A stretch of DNA of 29,490 bases, from positions 1 through 29,490 of the forward strand of contig DUUU01000570.1 of assembly GCA_012841485.1 (NCBI GenBank), in the 5' to 3' direction. The notes beneath the pieces are model-generated. The model was not told the DNA's origin. It made no database searches and saw only the letters and a list, made by a program, of their open reading frames with translations. This DNA is from Armatimonadota bacterium. Lineage in GTDB: Bacteria > Armatimonadota > JAAZEB01. A program made the translations under genes and the position numbers. The first letter of the stretch is position 1; each line of letters starts with the position of its first letter. Below, piece by piece: positions 1 through 9,662 of this stretch.

Positions 1-261
1 CGCGCGCAGGGCGATCTCGAGCGATGCGGTACCGTTGACGTTGCAGATGCCATAGCGCGCATCCTGGAAGCGCGCGAACTCCTCCTCGAAGGCGTGTACC
101 TCCGTGCCGGTATGGCTCCCCCACTTCCCGGAGTGGAGGACGCGGAGGAGGGCCTCTTCTTCCCGGGAATCCCAGACTGGCCACGCGGGCCACGGCCGGA
201 CTGTCGTATCGCGAACGGGAGTGCCCCCGTGAATCGCAAGTGCTGCTTTGCGTGATGCCAT
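1..261 (-). CDS. DegT/DnrJ/EryC1/StrS-family aminotransferase, N-terminal part (runs off left edge)
   Basis: Only the first 87 codons are in the window; the frame is open to base 1. The family are PLP-dependent aminotransferases, usually about 370-400 aa, that aminate keto-sugars or act as related dehydratases. The visible part has the typical opening GGTPVR, a region rich in acidic residues, and the substrate/PLP-fold segment YGICNVNGTASLEIALRA, which matches the family's N-G-T-x-A-L block near residue 75. The catalytic Lys lies outside the window, so activity and substrate cannot be judged. The ATG at 259-261 is preceded on the minus strand by GGAG five bases upstream, which supports this start. 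It is transcribed divergently from the trpS operon. The family call is secure; the specific sugar substrate is unknown. Confidence 0.85.
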   Translation of the reverse strand, partial: MASRKAALAIHGGTPVRDTTVRPWPAWPVWDSREEEALLRVLHSGKWGSHTGTEVHAFEEEFARFQDARYGICNVNGTASLEIALRA

Positions 262-439
262 CTTCTCTCTCCACTCCTCGCGGGTGACCGCGCATCCCTC
301 TCGCCCATCGGCGAGGGACAAACACACCCTTCGGTTCCGCCTGGGAAGGGCGTTCTCCTCTCGCCGCGCCCAACCACGGGACGCGGATAGGGACACCCGC
401 GCCTATTGGGACCGTGCCCAAATTCCGCTGAAACTCGCC

Positions 440-468
440 TTGACAGGGCGGCACGCCTATGCTAGAAT
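440..468 (+). promoter_or_regulatory. Sigma-70-type promoter of the trpS operon
   Basis: TTGACA at 440-445, a 17-nt spacer, then TAGAAT at 463-468: a full -35 consensus and 5/6 -10. Predicted transcription start is about 475-477, leaving roughly 180 nt of leader before the first large gene at 658. Position and strand fit the operon of the membrane protein, trpS and downstream genes. Confidence 0.8.
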
Positions 469-476
469 AACTCGGT

Positions 477-542
477 ATGCGATGGGCCGACGGGCCGGAT
501 CGCGCCGCCCGGGTCCTTGCGCCGGGCTTCCGGGGACGGTAG
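477..542 (+). CDS. Possible 21-codon leader peptide, leaderless
   Basis: An ATG at 477-479 falls at the predicted transcription start, 9 nt after the -10 box, and opens a 21-codon frame ending in TAG at 540-542. The peptide begins MRWADG, has one Trp at codon 3 and five Arg, and ends in GFRGR. There is no ribosome binding site, so translation would have to be leaderless. It sits before hairpins and a T-run in the leader of an operon containing trpS, which suggests an attenuation peptide. A single Trp codon is weak support, and it may be a chance frame in GC-rich DNA. Confidence 0.25.
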   Translation: MRWADGPDRAARVLAPGFRGR

Positions 543-576
543 GCAGGAACACCGGTCCGGTAGGAGAGGTCTTTCC

Positions 577-632
577 GGCCACAGGCAGCCAGAAGCGCCT
601 GTGGCCGTTGTCGTTTGAGCGACACTCTTTTT
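577..632 (+). terminator. Two leader hairpins followed by a T-run (attenuator-like)
   Basis: A perfect 10-bp stem GGCCACAGGC (577-586) / GCCTGTGGCC (597-606) with a 10-nt loop is followed directly by a smaller 5-bp stem TGTCG (609-613) / CGACA (620-624) and the tract CTCTTTTT (625-632). It lies in the 5' leader, so it could attenuate the operon or end a short RNA of about 155 nt. The second stem is short, so termination strength is uncertain. Confidence 0.4.
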
Positions 633-657
633 CCGGTAGAGGGGCAGCGGGCGGACC

Positions 658-2642
<1,985 letters not shown>

Positions 2643-2648
2643 GTCACT

Positions 2649-3344
2649 ATGGCGAGCCGCATACTAATCGTCGAGGACGAGAAGGGTATCGCTGATGGTC
2701 TTGCCTTCAACCTTGGGCAAGAAGGCTACCAGACGACGATCGCTCGGACTGGCAAAGAGGCGCTCGATTCCTTCGCGAAACGCGAGCCGGACCTGGTGTT
2801 GCTGGATCTGATGCTGCCAGACACGGATGGGCTGGTCGTCTGCCGCACGATGCGTCGGACGAGCACGGTTCCCATCCTGATGCTTACGGCTCGTGACCGT
2901 GAAATGGATAAGGTCGTTGGCCTCGAGGTGGGGGCCGACGATTACATCACCAAGCCGTTTGGGGTTCAGGAGTTGCTGGCCCGGGTGAAGGCCGCGCTCC
3001 GGCGTGCTCGCGTTCGTCGCCAGGAGGGCGACGAGGAGCCCCAGGCGCAACTGGTCGCGGGCGAGATCTTGCTAGACCCGGTCACCCGCACTGTCGAGGT
3101 GCATGGCCGGCCTGTCGAACTGCGCCCGAAGGAGTTTGACCTCCTTCGGGTGTTGATCACCCATCCGGGACGGGTTCACCGGCGCCAGGATCTCTACGCG
3201 GAGATCTGGAGCGAGGCGGACTTCGTCGAACGCGGTACTCTCGACGTTCATATCCGTTGGCTGCGCGAGAAGATCGAGGAGGACCCCGGCCACCCGCGGC
3301 ACATCCTCACTATCCGTGGCGTCGGCTACAAGATCGTGCCGTGA
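2649..3344 (+). CDS. OmpR/PhoB-family response regulator
   Basis: This 231-aa two-component regulator has an N-terminal receiver domain (about 1-120) and a C-terminal OmpR-type winged helix (about 135-230). The phospho-acceptor is Asp53 in VLLDLMLPDTDG, with the acidic pair E9/D10, Thr80 and Lys102 (ITKPF) all in place, so it should be phosphorylatable. The DNA-binding part has the usual RPKEFDLL, RGTLDVHIRWLREK and IRGVGYKI blocks. No histidine kinase gene is next to it: upstream is trpS (6-bp gap) and downstream a cytidylate-kinase-like gene (53-bp gap). The partner kinase must therefore be elsewhere, or it is an orphan. It resembles PhoB/RegX-type regulators, but the regulon cannot be told from sequence. 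Confidence 0.93.
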   Translation: MASRILIVEDEKGIADGLAFNLGQEGYQTTIARTGKEALDSFAKREPDLVLLDLMLPDTDGLVVCRTMRRTSTVPILMLTARDREMDKVVGLEVGADDYITKPFGVQELLARVKAALRRARVRRQEGDEEPQAQLVAGEILLDPVTRTVEVHGRPVELRPKEFDLLRVLITHPGRVHRRQDLYAEIWSEADFVERGTLDVHIRWLREKIEEDPGHPRHILTIRGVGYKIVP

Positions 3345-3397
3345 GATCCCCTGAAATCGTGGCCTCCAAGCGGGTCCAGCGAGGAAGGGAGGGTGCG

Positions 3398-4084
3398 ATG
3401 CGGATCGTGGGAGAAGAGTTCGACGACCTGGTAGCGCGCCGCATTCAGGAGTGGCAACTCACTCAGCGGCGCCGCGGCGAGATGCCTGCCTCCACCCAGG
3501 AGGCGATGCGGCGTGTAGTCACCCTTTCACGCGAGCTGGGGAGTGGCGGTAGTGACACCGCGCGACACCTCCACGAGGCAACAGGCTGGGAGATCTGGGA
3601 CCGGCGGATCGTGGAGGAGATTGCTCGCTCGGCCCAGGTGCGCATGCGCATGGTGGAGAGCGTGGACGAGCGCGCCTACTCGGAAATCGTCGCCATGGTG
3701 GACGAGCTGCTGGGCGAGCGTATGGAGCAGGCGGGCTACCGGCGCCACCTGGCGGAAGTGGTCTTGACCATCGCACGCCTCGGCGACGCGATCATCATCG
3801 GCCGTGGCACGAACTGGCTGCTCCCCGACGCGCTGAATGTGCGCATCATTGCGCCCATGAAGCAGCGCGTAGAGAGGGTCGCACTGCGCGAGGGAATCTC
3901 GGAGAGCGAGGCGGAGCGGCTTTGCCGCAGATCTGACCGGGAGCGCGCGGAGTTCGTCCGCGCGTTGTTCGACAAGGCGATTGATGATCTGACCGGGTAT
4001 GACCTGGTGATCAACACACAACACCTGGACCCCGCGGCGGCCGCGGCGGTCATCCTGACGGCGGTGCCGGAGCGCTTCGGGTAG
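3398..4084 (+). CDS. Cytidylate kinase-like family protein
   Basis: This 228-aa protein belongs to the cytidylate kinase-like family, P-loop NTPases related to CMP kinase. The segment VVTLSRELGSGGSDTARHL (about 39-57) is the modified P-loop region (SRELGSGG) typical of the family, and IGRGTNWLL and the RVERVALREGISESEAE lid-like region follow. Real CMP kinase normally has GxxGxGKS, so a true nucleoside-monophosphate kinase activity is not certain. The ATG at 3398 is chosen over longer in-frame starts because of the strong upstream GAGGAAGGGAGG, and because residues before it look non-homologous. It is the last gene of the trpS operon and is followed by a strong terminator. Confidence 0.85.
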   Translation: MRIVGEEFDDLVARRIQEWQLTQRRRGEMPASTQEAMRRVVTLSRELGSGGSDTARHLHEATGWEIWDRRIVEEIARSAQVRMRMVESVDERAYSEIVAMVDELLGERMEQAGYRRHLAEVVLTIARLGDAIIIGRGTNWLLPDALNVRIIAPMKQRVERVALREGISESEAERLCRRSDRERAEFVRALFDKAIDDLTGYDLVINTQHLDPAAAAAVILTAVPERFG

Positions 4085-4099
4085 CCGCCCAAACCGTGG

Positions 4100-4134
4100 A
4101 AAGGGGCGGCCGGCTCTGCGCCGGCCGCCCCTTT
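4100..4134. terminator. Bidirectional intrinsic terminator
   Basis: A perfect 14-bp inverted repeat, AAAGGGGCGGCCGG (4100-4113) / CCGGCCGCCCCTTT (4121-4134), encloses a 7-nt loop. It is flanked by T on the + side and A on the other, so it can end transcription from both sides. It sits between the convergent cytidylate-kinase-like gene and the TPR-like gene. Confidence 0.9.
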
Positions 4135-4145
4135 TCGCAGGGCAA

Positions 4146-5414
4146 CTAGTCGGCCAGGGTGACTTGCTTTTCCCCGAGGAGCTGCGCGCGGGTGACGGTG
4201 AACACCTTGCGGATCATCCGCACGCCGTCGATCTCCTCCACATGCGGGCCGGTGATCCCCTCGCCGTCCCATCCCGTGATATCCTGCACGATGATCGGCT
4301 CGACGCGCGGGTTGATCGTGATCACCACCTCGTACTCGTCCGACTTGAGGGGATACTTGGCGGGCTCGGAGCCCAGGTCGAGGCGATCCACGACGAGGTT
4401 GCCGCTCTTATACCAGGTGGACCACTTGCCATCTTTGACCGTGAAGTTGTCCCAGTAGAGCGAGGTGTTGGCCACCTGCCACAGCACCTGCGGATGGTCG
4501 CGAAGGATCTGCTCGTAGCCCTTATCGCGGAGCTGGACATTCACCTTCGTCAGCTCTGGGAGATTCGTGGTGCCCTCGATGCGGACGACGCGCCGCTTGG
4601 GGATGCTCCACTTGATGTCGAACTCCACATTCAGCGGATCCTCGGCGCGCAGCTTGCGGGCCTCGCGCCGCCAGATGGTCAGGTCGCGGTTATGGCGAGA
4701 GACGTTGGCCATCTGCCAGTTCCCGGCGGCTTCCTCCTCCTGGATGAACTCCTCCCAGGCCATGATCGCCTCGTCGATGCGTCCGGCCTTCTCCAGGGCA
4801 TGGGCCAGTAAGTGGCGCTTGCCCGCAGGTTGGAGGTCCATGTCGTTGGCCTCGCGCGAGCGTTGGGCCGCGCGGTCGAACTCCTGCGCTTTGTCGTGGA
4901 GCATGTTCGCCTGCTCGAAGCGCAGCTCCGCGTCATCCGGATTGTTGTGGATGCCCTTATCGAGGAACTCGACGCCCGCGGGGATATAGCGCCTGTCCAT
5001 GAAGTTGTAGGCCATGTGCCAGGCACCGATGACGTACACCTCCAGGAACTTGGGGTCGAGCCACGTGATCAGGTGGCACAGCGGCATGATCCGCTCGTAG
5101 CGCCCGGTGTGGAAGTAGCCATCCGCCTTCACCCAAAGGATATCGGCGAGGGCGGATTTGAACCCCAGGAGCACCGCGGGGATCAGGTTCTGGAACGAGC
5201 CCAGACCCACTTTGGTCTCCCCGTGTTGGTGCAGGATGAGCGTGTTCATTGGGCGATAGTTGTACTTGGGACGCCCATTGGAGTCGTAGAGCACTTCCTT
5301 CGTCACGGGGTCGCGCTTCAGGTTCTGCTCGTAAACACTCCTGTCCGTGACCGCGACGAGAATGAGCAACGGGATGATCAGCAGCCACGGCCAGGTTCTC
5401 GTTGGGGGCCGCAT
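4146..5414 (-). CDS. Membrane-anchored TPR-like protein of an ABC-2 operon
   Basis: The 422-aa protein has one N-terminal membrane segment (about residues 10-25, WLLIIPLLILVAV). A helical repeat region (about 75-235) follows with TPR-like A/B helices such as ADILWVKADGYFHTGRYERI and HALEKAGRIDEAIMAWEEFI. The beta-rich C-terminal part (about 260-422) is of unknown fold. The ATG at 5414 is preferred because GGGAGGT lies 5 bases upstream and the start follows the permease stop by one base (TAA-G-ATG); a longer frame begins at 5450 inside the permease gene. Tight coupling to the ABC genes suggests it works with that transporter, possibly as a periplasm-facing partner. The export substrate and the exact family are not recognised. 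Confidence 0.75.
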   Translation of the reverse strand: MRPPTRTWPWLLIIPLLILVAVTDRSVYEQNLKRDPVTKEVLYDSNGRPKYNYRPMNTLILHQHGETKVGLGSFQNLIPAVLLGFKSALADILWVKADGYFHTGRYERIMPLCHLITWLDPKFLEVYVIGAWHMAYNFMDRRYIPAGVEFLDKGIHNNPDDAELRFEQANMLHDKAQEFDRAAQRSREANDMDLQPAGKRHLLAHALEKAGRIDEAIMAWEEFIQEEEAAGNWQMANVSRHNRDLTIWRREARKLRAEDPLNVEFDIKWSIPKRRVVRIEGTTNLPELTKVNVQLRDKGYEQILRDHPQVLWQVANTSLYWDNFTVKDGKWSTWYKSGNLVVDRLDLGSEPAKYPLKSDEYEVVITINPRVEPIIVQDITGWDGEGITGPHVEEIDGVRMIRKVFTVTRAQLLGEKQVTLAD

Positions 5415-5415
5415 C

Positions 5416-6192
5416 TTATACCTCCCGATTGCGGAACGCCTGCGTGGCAATCACCATGAGTATTGCCGTGTAGAGGATGCCATAGAGCGCGATCTTAAGG
5501 ACGTAGATCAGGGGCACGGCCTCCTCGCCGCGGACCAGCGTATCCTGCACGCTGAAGTGCTGCCAGTTTGGCACCAGGTAGTAGAGGACACGCAGGGCGA
5601 TCTCCACCACGGCGCTCTTCGACATGTTGATGATGTCAACGATGGTGTCGGCAAGGTTCCCCACGATCAGCACAAAGAGCGAGATGGAACCGTTCATGAC
5701 CGGCGTCACGAAGGTGGAGAGCATCAGTGTCAGCGCGAGGAGCACGCAGAACTGAAGGTAGGCCAGGACAATCTGATAGGTCAGACGGAAGTCCATCGCC
5801 TGGTCGAGTTGCTTGCTTTTGATGAAGACAACGACCAGGAAGACGAGGCCCATGATGGCGGTGTTGGCCGCCAGCGTGAGTGCGCCACCCAGGAACTTGC
5901 CGACCAGATACTCGGATCGCGTGACGGGCTTGCACAGGATCGTGTAGATCGTGCGCTTGTCCATCTCGCCAGGAAGCATCCGGATCCCCATCACCATGGC
6001 GATGGCAACGCCGGCCAGGGTGATGGAGGTGAGGCCCATATCCTTGACGACTTTCAGCTCTTCGCTTCCGGTGAAGAAGCTGAAGATCCACGACGTGGCA
6101 ATCATCACGCCCGCGAAGAGGAGAAGGAAGAGAAAGACCTTGCGCCGCACTTCCTCGCGGAACGTGGTGATGGCAAGTGCGCTGATTCTCAT
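5416..6192 (-). CDS. ABC-2 type transporter permease
   Basis: The 258-aa integral membrane protein has about six hydrophobic segments (roughly 19-40, 55-72, 101-122, 138-160, 165-185, 228-250). The ABC-2/NosY-like block LCKPVTRSEYLVGKFLGG follows the first helix pair and is diagnostic of the family. It should pair with the ATPase encoded immediately upstream: its ATG overlaps the ATPase stop as ATGA. The downstream TPR-like gene starts one base after its stop, so all three are one translationally coupled operon. Substrate is unknown; NosY/NatB-like members move ions, lipids or peptides, or act in organising membrane proteins. No missing parts were noticed. Confidence 0.88.
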   Translation of the reverse strand: MRISALAITTFREEVRRKVFLFLLLFAGVMIATSWIFSFFTGSEELKVVKDMGLTSITLAGVAIAMVMGIRMLPGEMDKRTIYTILCKPVTRSEYLVGKFLGGALTLAANTAIMGLVFLVVVFIKSKQLDQAMDFRLTYQIVLAYLQFCVLLALTLMLSTFVTPVMNGSISLFVLIVGNLADTIVDIINMSKSAVVEIALRVLYYLVPNWQHFSVQDTLVRGEEAVPLIYVLKIALYGILYTAILMVIATQAFRNREV

Positions 6193-7139
6193 CGGCTTTC
6201 CTCCGGTAGTGCCACAGGCTCCTCCTGCTGAACAATGCGAACAAAGAGGTCCTCCAGCGTTTGGCGCTGCGGGATCACCGAGATGAGCTCGCCCTTGGCG
6301 CCGCGGATGGTGTCAATCATCGCGGAGATCACGTCGCGGCGCGAATCATAGGCCATCACCCGGCCGGCGATCACCTTCGCTTCCTCCGCGAGATCCGTGA
6401 TCTTGCGCGCTGCCTCTTCCGAGAGTCCTTCTGCGGTGATCTCGACGCGCTCCGCGGCCAGGAGGTCGTCCAGCCGGCCCATGCGCTCCAGCTTGCCGCG
6501 GTTGAGAATCGCGACGCGGTCGCTGATGCGCTCCACATCCGAGAGGTGGTGCGAGCAGAGGAGCACCGTCTTCCCGCGCTCGCGCAGCTTGAGGATGATG
6601 TCGCGCACCTCGCGCTGGGCAATCGGGTCGAGGCCGGAAGTGGGCTCGTCCAGCAGAAGAACCTTGGGGTCGTTCACGAGCGCCTGAGCAATGCCCACGC
6701 GCTGGAACATGCCGCGGGAGTATTCGCGCAGGCGGCGCCCCCGGGCATGTGTCATGCCGACCAGCTCCAGGAGTTCCCCGATGCGCTTATCGAGGATGCT
6801 TCCCTTCAGGCCGAAGAGGCCCCCGTAGAACCGGAGGAGCTCCTCGGCGGTGAGGAAGTCGTAGAAGTAGGGGCTGTCTGGGACAAAGGCGAGGTCATAT
6901 TTGACCGCTGTGTCCCAGATCTCCTTGCCGAGGACCCAGGCCCGGCCGGCGGTGGGGAAGATCAGCCCCAAGAGAATCTTGATGGTGGTGGTCTTCCCGG
7001 CCCCGTTGGGGCCGAGGAATCCGAAGATCTCGCCTTCCTCCACCTGGAGAGTGAGATCCTTGAGGGCCACAGTTACGCGCGCGCTGGAGACGCTCACGAA
7101 CTCTTTGGTGAGACCCTCCGTCTGGATGGCATATGCCAT
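6189..7139 (-). CDS. ABC-2 type transporter ATP-binding protein
   Basis: The 316-aa ATPase powers the neighbouring ABC-2 permease on the cytoplasmic face of the inner membrane. Walker A is GPNGAGKTT (about 43-51) and Walker B LLLDEPTSGLD (161-171), followed by a SSDVERI-type switch region with a His (CSHHLSDVE). The ABC signature reads YSRGM (140-144) instead of LSGGQ, as in many ABC-2 export ATPases. The C-terminal ~90 residues form an accessory domain. The ATG at 7139 has GGGAGGAGGGA upstream and is preferred over the in-frame start at 7163. The promoter at 7422-7451 on the minus strand, with a roughly 280-nt leader, probably drives the operon. Confidence 0.92.
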   Translation of the reverse strand: MAYAIQTEGLTKEFVSVSSARVTVALKDLTLQVEEGEIFGFLGPNGAGKTTTIKILLGLIFPTAGRAWVLGKEIWDTAVKYDLAFVPDSPYFYDFLTAEELLRFYGGLFGLKGSILDKRIGELLELVGMTHARGRRLREYSRGMFQRVGIAQALVNDPKVLLLDEPTSGLDPIAQREVRDIILKLRERGKTVLLCSHHLSDVERISDRVAILNRGKLERMGRLDDLLAAERVEITAEGLSEEAARKITDLAEEAKVIAGRVMAYDSRRDVISAMIDTIRGAKGELISVIPQRQTLEDLFVRIVQQEEPVALPEESR

Positions 7140-7421
7140 GCACTCCCTCCTCCCTGTTCCCACGGGGGAACCGGATGGCGTCCATGATACTTATCGGAAC
7201 CACCCCGGCGTGCGCCCCGACCCGGACGACTACTGCCGCCGCATTCACGCGCCGGCGCGAAGAGCACATCCCTCGGGCCCGCTGGCGACCGGATTGGAGC
7301 CGCAACCCGGCGCAGATTGGACTCCAGCGTGTATGGGGTGCTCCTGGCGGTCGCGGTTGTTCGCTTATGCAAGCACTTCCCGGCCCTCGCGCAAAGCGAG
7401 CCGGCAGCCTCTTACTTGCCC
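7140..7421 (-). other. Long 5' leader of the ABC operon
   Basis: About 280 nt lie between the predicted start of the minus-strand transcript and the ATPase ATG. I see no gene here. A 6-bp hairpin, GTTCCC (7156-7161) / GGGAAC (7166-7171) with a 4-nt loop, stands just before the ribosome binding site and could affect translation. No known riboswitch core was recognised. Confidence 0.4.
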
Positions 7422-7451
7422 ATTATAACATAGCACAATGCGCAAGATCAA
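7422..7451 (-). promoter_or_regulatory. Sigma-70-type promoter of the ABC operon
   Basis: On the minus strand TTGATC (complement of 7446-7451), an 18-nt spacer, then TATAAT (complement of 7422-7427): a perfect -10 and 4/6 -35. It points to the ABC ATPase gene. Confidence 0.65.
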
Positions 7452-7594
7452 CGGCCAACAACCGCCCCCCACGCTGGCCTGAAGAGAGGCCTTTCCTCTG
7501 GCCGGCCATGCCCAAGCGGCATCGCGCGTCCATCGGGGCAACCGTTCGCTGGAGCAGGCGCGCCGTGTTTGCCTCCACACCCGGAGGGGTAAGT

Positions 7595-7690
7595 ATGAGC
7601 GCGGGGAAGAGAGCTGGCGCTTCTCATGGGGAAGCGTCCGGCAAACCGCGCGTTCTCGCCTCGGGCGTGGCGACGCCTACTCTTCTGTGA
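7595..7690 (+). CDS. Possible 31-aa small ORF upstream of bamA
   Basis: An ATG at 7595 has GGAGGGG five bases upstream, as strong as most sites in the window, and opens a 31-codon frame ending in TGA at 7688-7690, 36 nt before the bamA start. The peptide is basic then hydrophobic (starts MSAGKRAGASHG, ends GVATPTLL). No family is recognised. It may be a leader peptide or spurious; the evidence is only the site and its position. Confidence 0.3.
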   Translation: MSAGKRAGASHGEASGKPRVLASGVATPTLL

Positions 7691-7726
7691 CCCGCGAGAG
7701 CGCCTACTCGTTCCAAGGGAGTGCGC

Positions 7727-9544
7727 ATGCGCAGGAAAGTCATTCGCTGGTGGTTTCTCACGGCGGCGTTACTGGTGAATCTGAGCGGTCCAGGCATGGC
7801 CAATGGCGTCGGGGCCATCGATGCTATTTCGACGGCGGGCGTGCGGGTGGCCGAGGTCGAGGTGCGGGGGAACCAGCAGATCAGCCGGGATGCCATCCTG
7901 GCCGTGGTGACCGCTCGTCCGGGGCGGATGATCACCCGCGAGGATCTGACGCGAGATATGGAGCGACTGCGCAGCCTCGGCTACTTCCAAAGCGTGGGCA
8001 CCCCCGAGGTGGAGAGCACCCCGTCGGGAGCGCGCATCACCTACGTTGTGGAGGAGTACCCTCGGGTTGCTGGCGTTCGCTTCGAGGGCAACACCGCGCT
8101 GACCGACGCGGAGCTTGATCAGATCATCGGGGTGGAGCGAGGCCAACTCCTCAATCTGGAGGCGCTGTCGGCCCGGCTGCGCGCCATCGAAAACAGCTAC
8201 CGCGCGCGTGGCTACCTGGCCCGGGTGGGCGAGGTCAGTGTCAGCGCCGAGGGAATTGTCACCATCCCAATCCAGGAGGTGCGCGTCGCCGAGGTGGAGA
8301 TCGAGGGCCTGCGTCGCGTTCGCCCGCAGGTGGTGGAGCGCGCGTTGGGCCTGAAGGAGGGCGACCTTTTCAACGAGCAGCAGCTCCAGAGCGACTTTAT
8401 CCGCCTGCAGCAGTTCGGTCTCTTCGAGGCGATCGAGCCGGAAGTGGGCTTCAACGCCGGCGGCGACGCGCTGGTGACCTGGAACCTGCGGGAGGGCCGG
8501 TCGCGCGCGCTCAATTTCGGTCTGAGCTACAGCCCCCAGGAGAGCCTGGTCGGGAGCATCGCCTTCACCGAGAACAACTTTCGGGGCCGCGCAGAGCGGC
8601 TTCAAGCGCTGCTCAATATCGGTTCGATTGGTGGGCGGGTCGGCGGGGAAGTGGCCTATGCCACGCCGCTCCTGGGCGAGAACATTGCCTACAACGCACG
8701 TGTTTTCAGCCTGGTGGAGTATCGATTCACCCAGCGACTTCTCTTCAGCCCGGATACGGATACCGGGCGCTACTTCGAGCGGCACAACGGCGCACAGGCA
8801 GGCGCCGCTCGCAACCTGGGACGAGGGCGGACGCTATCGCTCTCGGGCCGGTTTGAGGATGTCCAGGTGTTCAACCTGCCCCCGGAGTTCCTGGCTCCCG
8901 GAGTACCCAGCCTGGACAGTTCTCTCCTGGCTGGCAGCGGCGAGTACATCACCGATCGGCGCAACTCGATCCTCTATCCCACCACGGGCACCTATACCAG
9001 TTTTGCCGCGGATCTGGGCTGGGTGAGCCGTGGTTCGGATGAGGGTGAGGCGGGCACGTTGTTCAAGCCCCGCGCCGAGTGGCGTGTCTTCATCCCCATC
9101 GATCGCGAGCGCGCTTTCGCCATCTCGGAACGCACGCGCCAGCGCGCGCGTGTGCTGGCGCTGCGGGCGATGGCCGGCACTTCGCTCGGCGAGCTTCCCT
9201 TCTTCGAGCAGTTCTTCGTGGGCGGCGCCAACACCCTGCGCGGCTATCGGGAAGATCGTTTCTGGGGGGAGCAGATGATCGTGGCCAATGCGGAGCTGCG
9301 CTGGCCTGTCGGCAGCGGCCTGATCGGCGTTGCGTTCCTCGATGTGGGGCACGCCTGGGGCAGCGACTTCCAATTCACCGACACACCGGGCGTCAGCACC
9401 GCCTTCCGCCAGAGTCGAGACCTCTCCCTCCAGCTGGGCGCGGGAGTTGGCGTGCGCTACCTGAGCCCGCTCGGGCCCTTGCGCCTGGATTTGGGCTATG
9501 GTGACGAGCTCCGGGTCCACTTCACCCTGGGGCAGACCTTCTAG
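7727..9544 (+). CDS. bamA: Omp85/BamA-family outer membrane protein assembly factor
   Basis: The 605-aa protein inserts beta-barrel proteins into the outer membrane. A signal peptide is visible (MRRKVIRWWFLTAALLVNLS, cleavage near GMA). About three POTRA repeats follow (about 40-115, 115-190, 190-265) and then a 16-stranded-type D15 barrel (about 270-605). The L6 motif appears as VGGANTLRGY and the last residue is Phe, as in the C-terminal beta-signal. E. coli BamA has five POTRAs and about 800 aa; three is seen in TamA and in some other phyla, so TamA-like is an alternative. The ATG at 7727 is preferred over GTG at 7721 because AAGGGA lies 6 bases upstream. It implies a diderm cell envelope. 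Confidence 0.88.
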   Translation: MRRKVIRWWFLTAALLVNLSGPGMANGVGAIDAISTAGVRVAEVEVRGNQQISRDAILAVVTARPGRMITREDLTRDMERLRSLGYFQSVGTPEVESTPSGARITYVVEEYPRVAGVRFEGNTALTDAELDQIIGVERGQLLNLEALSARLRAIENSYRARGYLARVGEVSVSAEGIVTIPIQEVRVAEVEIEGLRRVRPQVVERALGLKEGDLFNEQQLQSDFIRLQQFGLFEAIEPEVGFNAGGDALVTWNLREGRSRALNFGLSYSPQESLVGSIAFTENNFRGRAERLQALLNIGSIGGRVGGEVAYATPLLGENIAYNARVFSLVEYRFTQRLLFSPDTDTGRYFERHNGAQAGAARNLGRGRTLSLSGRFEDVQVFNLPPEFLAPGVPSLDSSLLAGSGEYITDRRNSILYPTTGTYTSFAADLGWVSRGSDEGEAGTLFKPRAEWRVFIPIDRERAFAISERTRQRARVLALRAMAGTSLGELPFFEQFFVGGANTLRGYREDRFWGEQMIVANAELRWPVGSGLIGVAFLDVGHAWGSDFQFTDTPGVSTAFRQSRDLSLQLGAGVGVRYLSPLGPLRLDLGYGDELRVHFTLGQTF

Positions 9545-9611
9545 CTTGAGGCAATCCCACGGCAAGAGCCTGAGGGGTGTTGCCCCTGGTGCCCGCCCAT
9601 GGATGGGGTAG

Positions 9612-9658
9612 GGGATGCCTCGCCCAGCCCCCCTTCCGGCTCAGAGGCGGGCATTCCC
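9612..9658. terminator. Candidate convergent terminator hairpin
   Basis: A rod-like inverted repeat of about 11 bp with two single-base bulges, GGGATGCCTCGCC (9612-9624) and GGCGGGCATTCCC (9646-9658), encloses a nested AGCC/GGCT stem. It lies between the convergent bamA and bioY genes. It lacks a long T-run, so it may instead only stabilise transcript ends. Confidence 0.4.
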
Positions 9659-9662
9659 AGTC

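Noticed and set aside
475..632. Signal recognition particle RNA or T-box in the trpS leader
   Set aside because: Neither the SRP GGUCCGGAAGGAAGCAGCC-like core nor the T-box GGTGG-ACCGCG motif is present.
7457..7490. Riboswitch upstream of bamA
   Set aside because: GGCC-rich hairpins are present but no conserved core of cobalamin, SAM or other families was found.
7769..8785. Antisense frame under bamA
   Set aside because: No family motif; bamA POTRA and barrel sequence on + explains the region.
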